Positions 14,805 through 21,659 of a stretch of 34,803 nucleotides of DNA are shown here, one piece after another. The position numbers were made by a program, and so were the translations under genes. Under the pieces are notes generated by a model. That model was not told where the DNA came from. It saw nothing but the letters and a program-made list of their open reading frames with translations, and ran no database searches. This DNA comes from Amycolatopsis coloradensis (lineage in GTDB: Bacteria > Actinomycetota > Actinomycetes > Mycobacteriales > Pseudonocardiaceae). The stretch covers positions 2,364,122 through 2,398,924 of the forward strand of contig NZ_CP150484.1 in the NCBI RefSeq assembly GCF_037997115.1, given 5' to 3'. Numbering within the stretch: the stretch's first letter is position 1; every line of letters begins with the position of its first letter.

Positions 14805-15791
14805 ATGAAGTCGTTCGGCGCGGTGGATCCGATCAAGCTCGCGCTCGCCGGGCTCACCACGATGGCCCTCGGGATGGCGGCGGCGCTCAACGCCGACGCG
14901 CTGCCGGTGATCGGCGGCGGCACCACCTATTCCGCCGAGTTCTCCGACGCGGGCGGACTGCGCGCGGACAACGACGTCCGGATCGCCGGGGTCAAGGTCG
15001 GCAAGGTGTCCGAGATCGGCCTCGAAGGCGATCGCGTGCTCGTCTCCTTCCGGGTGAAGGACGCGTGGGTCGGCGACGCCACGAGCGCGTCCATTCGGAT
15101 CAAGAACGTCCTGGGGCAGAAGTACTTGGCGCTCGATCCGCGCGGCGAAGCGATCCTCGACCCCGGTGACCCCATTCCGCTGCGGCGGACCACCGCGCCG
15201 TATGACGTCCTTGAAGCGTTTCGGGATCTGTCGAAAACCGTCGACGCCATCGACGTCGGCCAGCTCGCGAAAAGCTTCGACACGATTTCGGCGACCTTCG
15301 CCGATACGCCTGCCGACGTCCGCTCCGCGCTGGACGGGATCTCGAAGCTCTCCGGCACCATCGCCTCTCGCGACCGGCAACTCCGGACACTGCTCGCGAA
15401 CACCCGGCAGGTGTCGCAGACCCTCGTCGACCGCGACACCGAGGTCCAGCGGTTGATCCAGGACGGCAACGCGCTGCTGCGCGCGATCTCCACCCGGCAG
15501 CAGGCGATCAAGGATCTGCTCGACGGATCGAAACGGCTCGCGACCGCGCTCGACGGCATCGTCGCCGACAACGACGGGCAGCTCGGGCCGGTGCTCGAAC
15601 AACTCGACCGGCTGACGTCGATGCTCCAGCGCAACCAGGATTCGCTGGCCAGGGGGATCGCCGCGTTCGCGCCGGCGATCCGGGTGCTCACCAACGTCGC
15701 GGGCAACGGGCGCTGGATCGACGGCTACCTGTGCGGCCTGGTGCTGCCCACGTTCGGGCCGCTCAACGAAGAGGGCTGTTTCGACTCGTGA
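14805..15791 (+). CDS. Orphan MCE-family (MlaD domain) cell-envelope protein
   Basis: A 328-residue protein. A single N-terminal membrane anchor (about residues 12-30) precedes an MCE/MlaD beta-barrel domain (about 38-115: YSAEFSDAGGLRADNDVRIAGVKVGKV, then IRIKNVLGQKYLALDP). A long helical region follows (about 130-300), as in Mce proteins that form a lipid-conducting tube. In actinobacteria such genes come in six-gene operons with two YrbE permeases; here there is only one and no YrbE. Residue order resembles MceC/MceD. The stop codon is built into a terminator hairpin. Confidence 0.88.
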   Translation: MKSFGAVDPIKLALAGLTTMALGMAAALNADALPVIGGGTTYSAEFSDAGGLRADNDVRIAGVKVGKVSEIGLEGDRVLVSFRVKDAWVGDATSASIRIKNVLGQKYLALDPRGEAILDPGDPIPLRRTTAPYDVLEAFRDLSKTVDAIDVGQLAKSFDTISATFADTPADVRSALDGISKLSGTIASRDRQLRTLLANTRQVSQTLVDRDTEVQRLIQDGNALLRAISTRQQAIKDLLDGSKRLATALDGIVADNDGQLGPVLEQLDRLTSMLQRNQDSLARGIAAFAPAIRVLTNVAGNGRWIDGYLCGLVLPTFGPLNEEGCFDS

Positions 15792-15827
15792 GTGGCAAGG
15801 ACGGTTCTAACCGTCCTTACCACTCAC
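15788..15827. terminator. Long hairpin at the MCE stop, bidirectional terminator
   Basis: A 19-bp stem with one mismatch (GTGAGTGGCAAGGACGGTT pairing with AACCGTCCTTACCACTCAC) and a 2-nt loop starts on the last bases of the MCE gene and ends 12 bp before the convergent membrane-protein stop. It can terminate both genes. The extreme symmetry and tight loop look like a dispersed palindromic element rather than a simple terminator. Confidence 0.8.
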
Positions 15828-15839
15828 GACCCCCCACGC

Positions 15840-16256
15840 TCACGGCCGCTCTTTCGTCCGCCGCAACCAGTACAGCCCGATCACCGGCAGCACCAGCGGG
15901 ATGAAGAGGTAGCCCTGGCCGTAAACCGACCATACGGTGGCGTGCGGGAAGGCCTCGCGGTCGAAGAGGCTGAACGTGCCGACGGTCAGCACGCCGAGCA
16001 GCTCGACGGCGCAGGCGATCAACGCGACCCGCCACCAGCCCGCGCCGCGGCGGGCCAGCGCGACGGTGGCCAGGAGGTACACGACGGCCGCGAACGCGGA
16101 GAGGGCGTAGGCCAGCGGGGCTTCGTGGAACTTGGTGCTGATCTGCACGGCGGCGCGTGAGGTCGCCGCCAGCGCGAAGATCGCGTACACGGCGACCAGG
16201 ATCCGTCCTGGGCCGGAGGCCTTGTCCACCGTCTTCTCCTCGGTCTCTTCACGCAC
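15840..16256 (-). CDS. Small four-helix membrane protein
   Basis: A 138-residue integral membrane protein with about four hydrophobic segments (ILVAVYAIFALAA, YALSAFAAVVYLLATVALA, VALIACAVELLGVLTVGTF, YLFIPLVLPVIGLYWL) and a charged N-terminus (REETEEKTVDKASG). Conserved actinobacterial proteins of this form have no established function. GTG 16256 overlaps the end of the upstream gene by 8 bp, so the two are co-translated and may form a complex. Confidence 0.75.
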   Translation of the reverse strand: MREETEEKTVDKASGPGRILVAVYAIFALAATSRAAVQISTKFHEAPLAYALSAFAAVVYLLATVALARRGAGWWRVALIACAVELLGVLTVGTFSLFDREAFPHATVWSVYGQGYLFIPLVLPVIGLYWLRRTKERP

Positions 16257-16614
16257 TGGCGCCCGCCCAAACCTCGTGCAGCCGGAGCACCATCACCGGG
16301 ATCGCGAGGCACGCGATGCCGAGGATCACGGTGCTCGACCGGGTGCGCTCGGCCAGCGCCCAGAACGTCCCGAGCGGGAGCACGACCAGGCAGCCGATCA
16401 GGTAGGCGAGATAGGTGGCCATGCTGCCGGGGCTGCCGCCGCCGATCAGCAGCACGACACCGATCACGAGCTGGGCCACCAGCAGGAGTTCGACCACGGC
16501 GAGGCCGCCGAGCAGTGCGTTGTCGGGCAGTTTCCTGCGTGCGGCCTGGACGAAACTCCACGCCGCGACCAGCGTCGCGCAGATCGCGACGGTCACCGCG
16601 AAGCCTGTGATCAC
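16249..16614 (-). CDS. Small four-helix membrane protein, operon partner
   Basis: A 121-residue, very hydrophobic protein with about four transmembrane segments (ITGFAVTVAICATLVAAW, LAVVELLLVAQLVIGVVLL, ATYLAYLIGCLVVLPLGTF, STVILGIACLAIPVMVL). GTG 16614 follows a strong AAGGAGG Shine-Dalgarno (CCTCCTT on the plus strand at 16620-16626). It overlaps the downstream gene by 8 bp. I do not recognise a named family. The pair is divergent from the lanthipeptide locus. Confidence 0.75.
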   Translation of the reverse strand: MITGFAVTVAICATLVAAWSFVQAARRKLPDNALLGGLAVVELLLVAQLVIGVVLLIGGGSPGSMATYLAYLIGCLVVLPLGTFWALAERTRSSTVILGIACLAIPVMVLRLHEVWAGASA

Positions 16615-17040
16615 GTCGGCCTCCTTACCTGCTCCACCGGCGACAACGTACCTCCGGGCGGATCATCGCCGACGGGCGACCGGTGGGGTGCGTGGCGGGC
16701 GCCACGGCGGGCTCAGTGGTCCAGACCTCGGGTGAATAGATCACGAAACGCGTTCGGTTGGCGCACCGTCAATTCGGTCGCGCGTTATTGCGTTGGCCAC
16801 CTGGACCAGGGATTACGCCGCCGGTTCGTTCCTGTTACACACCGACCGGGTGGTTGAAATGCGAGTTGATCTCACGCTGGGTACCCCTACCATTCGGTAG
16901 ATTTCGAATTCACGTCCCTGAACAGCCCATCCGAACCCCCGGTATGGCGGATTGGCCGTTCGGGATCCGGCAGGTGGAATATTCTCCATCGCGATGGTGC
17001 ACATGGCCCATCCGATTGGTGCCAAGGAGGGGGCGCTCGA
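16615..17040. other. Regulatory gap upstream of the lanthipeptide locus
   Basis: This 426-bp stretch holds no credible gene. The half nearest LanKC is relatively AT-rich for this genome (for example TAGATTTCGAATTC near 16898-16911), as expected of a promoter region. I could not identify a convincing -35/-10 pair or a RamR-type site. A strong AAGGAGGGGG precedes ATG 17041. Promoters for both the membrane-protein pair and lanKC must lie here. Confidence 0.6.
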
Positions 17041-19593
17041 ATGGACGTCCGCTACGAAGCGTATTGCTTCGCCGATCCACTGTTCTTCGATGAGCAGCGG
17101 GAAACCGGGGACGCCGCCGACGATTTCGCCTCCCTGTTGCCCGCTCCCGAGGTCGGCTGGCGCACCGGAGTGCGCGGAGTGTGGCGGCTGTTGCATCCGA
17201 TTGCGCGAAACCTTCCCTTGCAGGGCTGGAAAATCCACGTTTCAGCAGGTTTGGCCAACGCCGAGCGGGTGCTCGTGAAGGTGCACGAGCATTGTGTCGA
17301 GCACGACGTGTCCTACAAGCATCTGCGCTCGCGGAGCACGCTGCTCGCAAGGAATTCGAAATACGCTCCGCGTGACGGAAGCGGTAAGTTACTGACTCTT
17401 TATCCGGCTGACAACAACGAGCTGGAACGCGTTCTCGCCGAGTTGTCGGCGAAGCTCGACGGCGAACCGGGGGCGTACATTCTCAGTGATCTCCGGTATG
17501 GTGCCGGGCCGCTCTACGTCCGCTACGGCGGATTCGCCGAGCAATGGGTCGAACTCGACGGCAAGCGGGTCCTCGCGGTGCGCAAACCGGACGGTACCCT
17601 GGTCCCGGACAAACGCGAGCCGACCTTCTCCGTACCCGACTGGGTGACGATTCCGGAGTTCCTCGCGCCTCATCTCGCAGCTCGCAAGAGCGGCAACGCG
17701 GATCAGTTCCCTTATCAGGTGAAAAGCTCGCTGCACTTCTCCAACGGCGGCGGCGTGTACCTCGCCGACCGGAAGACCGACGGCGAACGGGTGGTCCTCA
17801 AGGAGGCCAGGCCGTTCGCCGGCCTGGACCGCGACGAGGTCGACGCCGTCGAACGTCTCCGCCGCGAGCACGAGGTGCTGGAGCGGTTGAAGGGTATCGA
17901 CGGCATCCCCGCCACCTACGACCGCTTCACCGTCTGGGAGCACCACTTCCTGGCGATGGAGTACATGCCCGGCGTCTCGCTGGGCAACTGGCTCGCCCGC
18001 AACTACCCGCTCACCAGGCGCGACACCACCGACGCCGACACCGCCGCGTACACCGAACGCGCGCTGGCGCTGGTCCGGCGGGTGGAGGCGATGGTCGGTG
18101 AGGTGCACGGCCGCGGGATCGTCTTCGGCGACCTGCACTCGCTGAACATCCTGGTCGACGGGGAGGACGGGGAAGACAAGACGGTCTCGCTGATCGACTT
18201 CGAGATGGCGTCCGACGTCGAAAGCGGCACGCGGCCCGCCCTCGGCGCGCCCGGCTTCCGCGCTCCGCGCGACCGGAAGGGCTTCGAGGTCGACGAGTAC
18301 GCGCTCGCCGTCCTGAAGCTGTGGATCTTCCTGCCGCTCACCACGCTTCTCGAGCTCGCCCCGGCGAAGCTGCGCGGGCTCGCGGAGTTCGTCCAGCAGC
18401 GCTTCGACGTCCCGGAGGGTTACGCCGACTCGATCGTCGCCGAGCTCGCACCCCGGAACGTCCCGCCGCTGACGAGCGCGACCGAACTGGACCAGGACAA
18501 GCCGGACTGGGTGCTGGTGCGCAAGCAGATCACCGAGGCGATCCTCGCCAGCGCGACCCCCGAGCGCACCGACCGGCTCTTCCCCGGCGACATCGAGCAG
18601 TTCCGTGTCGGCGGAGCGTGCTTCGGCTACGGCGCGGCCGGCGTCCTCTACGCACTGAAAACGGCCTGCGGCGAGCGCCACCGGGAGCACGAGCGCTGGC
18701 TGCTGGACTCGATCCGCCGCGAACCACCGGGACGTCCGGGGTTCTACGACGGCTCGTACGGGATCGCGTACGTTCTCGAAGAACTCGGGTACCGGGACGA
18801 GGCCACCAAGCTGCTTTCGGCGTCGGCGACGCTGGTCGAGCAGACCACCGACCACGGTCTGGAAGGCGGCCTGTCCGGGATCGGGCTCACCCAGCTGCAC
18901 TTCGCGGTGTCCCGCAAGGACAACGAGTTCGGCAGGCAGGCGCTCGCCACCGCCGTCCGGCTCGCCGAAGCGCTCGAAACGGCCGACCCGCCCGGCGACT
19001 TCGGCAGGGCCGGGCTGCTCAACGGCTGGTCCGGTCCGGCGCTGCTGTTCGTGCGGCTGTTCGAGCGCACCCGCGAAGAGGGCTGGCTGTCCTTCGCCGA
19101 CCAGGCGCTGGAGCGGGACATCGAGGAGTGCGTCGAGTCCGACGACGGCTCGCTGCAGGTCCGCGACGGCGAGACCCGGACGTTGCCCTACGCCGGTGTC
19201 GGCAGCGCCGGGATCCTCATGGCCGCCGAAGAACTGGCGAAGTACCGTCCCGGCGCGAAGGCGTTGAAGAGCCTTCCCGGCCTGCGTGAAGCGTGCCGCG
19301 GCGAGTTCGTCATCCATCCCGGGCTGCTGTTCGGCCGGGGCGGGCTGATGACCGCGCTGGCCATGGGCGCCGAACCGGACCAGCGCGTCCGCGACGCCAT
19401 CGACCTGCATCTTTCCCGGCTGGCCTGGTACGCGGTGCCGTACAAGGGCGGCCTGGCGTTCCCCGGCAACCAGCTGCTGCGGCTGTCGATGGACGTCGTC
19501 ACCGGCGGCGCGGGCGTCCTGCTCGCCTTGGCCGCCACCCTGGACGGGAAGGCCGCACTGCCTTTCCTGTCCTCTCGAACTGCTGTCCAGTGA
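17041..19593 (+). CDS. Class III lanthipeptide synthetase LanKC (RamC/AmfT-like)
   Basis: An 850-residue three-domain enzyme that phosphorylates Ser/Thr of the precursor, eliminates phosphate and cyclises onto Cys. Residues 1-200 form the lyase domain (FADPLFFDEQ, then HVSAGLANAERVLVKV and RYGGFAEQWV). Residues 215-500 form the kinase: ATP lysine Lys254 in VVLKEARP, catalytic loop GDLHSLN (Asp364, Asn369) and DFE in place of DFG (Asp386). About 515-850 is the LanC-like cyclase (FYDGSYGIAYVLEELG, LLNGWSGPALL, GRGGLMTALA). The zinc ligands of class I/II cyclases (a CHG-type motif) are absent, as expected for class III. Length is typical. It is followed directly by the precursor gene. Confidence 0.95.
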   Translation: MDVRYEAYCFADPLFFDEQRETGDAADDFASLLPAPEVGWRTGVRGVWRLLHPIARNLPLQGWKIHVSAGLANAERVLVKVHEHCVEHDVSYKHLRSRSTLLARNSKYAPRDGSGKLLTLYPADNNELERVLAELSAKLDGEPGAYILSDLRYGAGPLYVRYGGFAEQWVELDGKRVLAVRKPDGTLVPDKREPTFSVPDWVTIPEFLAPHLAARKSGNADQFPYQVKSSLHFSNGGGVYLADRKTDGERVVLKEARPFAGLDRDEVDAVERLRREHEVLERLKGIDGIPATYDRFTVWEHHFLAMEYMPGVSLGNWLARNYPLTRRDTTDADTAAYTERALALVRRVEAMVGEVHGRGIVFGDLHSLNILVDGEDGEDKTVSLIDFEMASDVESGTRPALGAPGFRAPRDRKGFEVDEYALAVLKLWIFLPLTTLLELAPAKLRGLAEFVQQRFDVPEGYADSIVAELAPRNVPPLTSATELDQDKPDWVLVRKQITEAILASATPERTDRLFPGDIEQFRVGGACFGYGAAGVLYALKTACGERHREHERWLLDSIRREPPGRPGFYDGSYGIAYVLEELGYRDEATKLLSASATLVEQTTDHGLEGGLSGIGLTQLHFAVSRKDNEFGRQALATAVRLAEALETADPPGDFGRAGLLNGWSGPALLFVRLFERTREEGWLSFADQALERDIEECVESDDGSLQVRDGETRTLPYAGVGSAGILMAAEELAKYRPGAKALKSLPGLREACRGEFVIHPGLLFGRGGLMTALAMGAEPDQRVRDAIDLHLSRLAWYAVPYKGGLAFPGNQLLRLSMDVVTGGAGVLLALAATLDGKAALPFLSSRTAVQ

Positions 19594-19633
19594 GGACGGC
19601 GGACCAAAGAGATAACTAGTGAAAGGGAACACC

Positions 19634-19777
19634 ATGGAACTGGTTCTCGACCTGCAGGCCCTGGAAACCCCCGAGGTCCTCGAGGGCGGCGGCGGTGGCA
19701 GCCACGGCGGCGCGAGCAACCTCAGCCTGCTGGCCTCCTGCGCCAACAGCACCGTCAGCCTGCTGACCTGCCACTGA
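19634..19777 (+). CDS. Class III lanthipeptide precursor (SapB/AmfS-like)
   Basis: A 47-residue precursor, 40 bp after lanKC, with GAAAGGGAAC before ATG 19634. The leader carries the class III recognition motif LVLDLQALE (residues 3-11), equivalent to the LFDLQ motif of SapB precursors. A Gly-rich stretch (Gly18-Gly26 with SH) precedes the core. The core has two labionin/lanthionine motifs: Ser28-x2-Ser31-x4-Cys36 and Ser39-x2-Ser42-x3-Cys46, ending in His47. SapB has x3 spacing in both rings. Ser35, Thr40, Thr12 and Thr45 are further hydroxyl residues. If cleavage falls before Ala27 the core is 21 residues, the size of SapB. A SapB-like surfactant or morphogen role is inferred. Confidence 0.93.
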   Translation: MELVLDLQALETPEVLEGGGGGSHGGASNLSLLASCANSTVSLLTCH

Positions 19778-19796
19778 GTCACGGCTGACCACTGAC

Positions 19797-19845
19797 GGCG
19801 CGGGAGCGGCACAGGCCAAGTGCGCCGCTCCCGCGCCTTCATTTT
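19797..19845 (+). terminator. Strong terminator between precursor and transporters
   Basis: A perfect 14-bp stem (GGCGCGGGAGCGGC at 19797-19810 with GCCGCTCCCGCGCC at 19824-19837) is followed by TTCATTTT, an intrinsic terminator. Partial read-through would give far more precursor mRNA than transporter mRNA, as is usual in lanthipeptide operons. Confidence 0.85.
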
Positions 19846-19877
19846 GCCGTCTGGTTCATCTCGTTGGGATCACGTTG

Positions 19878-19990
19878 TAAGGAGTGGCCGAAAGGGCCCT
19901 TCACCGCATGCGATGCGGGTAAAGCGCCCTTCACCGCGTAAGACGAGGGGAAGGGGCCCCTCAGCTCCGACCCAGGGACTTAAGGAGTGG
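19878..19990 (+). repeat. Three-unit 30-bp palindromic repeat flanked by a 10-bp direct repeat
   Basis: Units start at 19891, 19921 and 19951, exactly 30 bp apart. Units 1 and 2 match at 23 of 30 positions (AAAGSGCCCTTCACCGC at their start); unit 3 keeps AAGGGGCCCCTC. Each centres on a palindrome (AAGGGCCCTT, AGGGGCCCCT). The block is bounded by exact copies of TAAGGAGTGG at 19878-19887 and 19981-19990; the second is the ribosome-binding site of the transporter gene. This looks like an inserted element with a duplicated target, or a small regulatory array. Confidence 0.7.
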
Positions 19991-19991
19991 G

Positions 19992-21659
19992 ATGGCGGGT
20001 TCCGCCGATCGGCTGCTGGTCACCGTGACCCTGCTCGACCGCCCCCGCCTGGTCGCGCTGATCCTCAGCGCGCTCGCCGGGACGGCGGCGGGGCTGCTGC
20101 TGCCCGGCGCGCTCGCCGCCGCGGTGGACGCCGTGGTGGCCGGGCGGCCCAGCCTTCCCGAGGTCTCCTGGCTGATCGTCCTCGGTGTCACCGAAATCGC
20201 CGTCGGCCTGATCGGCGGCATCCTCACCGCGCGGATGACCGCGTCCGCGACCGCTTGGCTGCGCCGGAAACTCGCCGACCGCTATCTCGCGCTCGGCACC
20301 CGATCGACCTTCGCCGACGGGGACGCGATCAGCAGGCTCACCGGTGACTGCACCGGCGCGGGAATGGTCGCCTCGGTCGTCGTCCAGCTCGGGTCGACCA
20401 CCCTGATCTCCGGCGGGGCCGTCGTCCTGCTCGCGCTGATGGACTGGCGGCTCGCGCTCGTCTTCCTCGGCAGCATCCCGTTCGGCCTGATGCTCGCGCG
20501 CACCCATCTGAAGAACACCGCGGACGACGTCCTGACCTATCAAGAGGTGTCCGGCGAACTCGCGGCGAGGATGGTCGACGCCGTCGCCGGCCTCCGCACG
20601 ATCGCCGCGTCGGGCACCGCCGATCGCGAGGCCGAACGCGTCCTGCGGCCGCTGCCGAAGCTGAGTCTCGCCGGCCGCGGGATGTGGCGCACCCAGGCCA
20701 AGATGGTGTGGCGCTCGGGTCTGCTGCTGCCCGCGGTCGAACTCGCGGTGCTCGTCGCCGCCGGTTTCGGTGTGCTGGAAGGCAGGCTGACCGTCGGCCA
20801 GGTCCTCGCGGCACTCGGCTACGTCGCGCTCGGCATGGGGTTGATCACCCAGATCCCTTTGCTCACCACACTATCCCGCGCGCGGTCGTGTGCGCGGCGG
20901 ATCAACGAGGTGCTGGACTCGCCGGTCCCCGAACCGGGCGACCTCGGCGTCGCCCCCGGGCGGGGCACGCTCGAATTGCGCGGCGTCACCGTCGAAGGCG
21001 CGTTGCGGGAGGTCGACCTGCTCGTGCCGGGCGGCCGGTTCACCGCGGTCGTCGGGCGATCCGGTTCGGGGAAGTCCGCGCTGGTCAACGTCCTCGGCGG
21101 ACTGCTGTCCCCGGACCAGGGGGCGGCGCTGCTCGACGGCCGCCCGCTGGAGCGGCTGCGGCCGAACGAGCTCCGCGCGGTCGTCGGGTTCGCCTTCGAA
21201 CGGCCCGCGCTGCTCGGGGCGACCATCGGTGACGCCGTCGGCTACGGCTCGTGGGCGGGCGAGGCCGCCGTGCGCGCCGCCTGCCGGTCCACGCAGGTCG
21301 ACGACCTGATCGTCCGGCTGCCGGACGGGTACAAGACGCCTCTTTCGGAGACGCCGCTTTCCGGTGGGGAGGCGCAGCGGATCGGGCTGGCGCGCGCGAT
21401 CGCGCACGCGCCGCGGGTGCTCATCCTCGACGACGCCACCGCCAGCCTCGACACGGTCACCGAAGCCGCGGTCGAAGAGGCGATCGAACGCACGCTCCCC
21501 GGCCGGACCCGGGTGGTGGTGACCCATCGCGCGGCCACCGCGTCGCGGGCGGACACGGTGGTGTGGCTGGAAGACGGCCGCGTCCGCGCGGTCGGCACGC
21601 ATGACGGGCTGTGGCGGAATCCTGCTTATCGAGCCGTCTTCACCGAGGGCGCGCAGTGA
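19992..21659 (+). CDS. ABC half-transporter for the lanthipeptide (RamA/AmfB-like)
   Basis: A 555-residue membrane-ATPase fusion: six transmembrane helices in residues 1-300, then the nucleotide-binding domain. Motifs are Walker A GRSGSGKS (about 355), signature LSGGEAQ (about 456), Walker B VLILDDATASLD (about 475-486) and H-loop VTHRAA. Walker B ends in Asp instead of the catalytic Glu, and the Q-loop position reads GFAFERPALL without Gln, so its own ATP site looks degenerate. It probably exports the modified lanthipeptide with the next gene product. ATG 19992 follows TAAGGAGTGG. Its stop overlaps the next start as GTGA. Confidence 0.92.
   Translation: MAGSADRLLVTVTLLDRPRLVALILSALAGTAAGLLLPGALAAAVDAVVAGRPSLPEVSWLIVLGVTEIAVGLIGGILTARMTASATAWLRRKLADRYLALGTRSTFADGDAISRLTGDCTGAGMVASVVVQLGSTTLISGGAVVLLALMDWRLALVFLGSIPFGLMLARTHLKNTADDVLTYQEVSGELAARMVDAVAGLRTIAASGTADREAERVLRPLPKLSLAGRGMWRTQAKMVWRSGLLLPAVELAVLVAAGFGVLEGRLTVGQVLAALGYVALGMGLITQIPLLTTLSRARSCARRINEVLDSPVPEPGDLGVAPGRGTLELRGVTVEGALREVDLLVPGGRFTAVVGRSGSGKSALVNVLGGLLSPDQGAALLDGRPLERLRPNELRAVVGFAFERPALLGATIGDAVGYGSWAGEAAVRAACRSTQVDDLIVRLPDGYKTPLSETPLSGGEAQRIGLARAIAHAPRVLILDDATASLDTVTEAAVEEAIERTLPGRTRVVVTHRAATASRADTVVWLEDGRVRAVGTHDGLWRNPAYRAVFTEGAQ

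Noticed and set aside
17389..19842. An 817-codon open frame antisense to lanKC
   Set aside because: It mirrors the codon structure of lanKC, is Arg/Gly/Val-rich with no recognisable domain, and would bury the precursor gene.
19888..19965. Short regularly spaced repeats considered as a CRISPR array
   Set aside because: Only three units, imperfect, with no unique spacers (the 30-bp period is the whole repeat) and no cas genes nearby.
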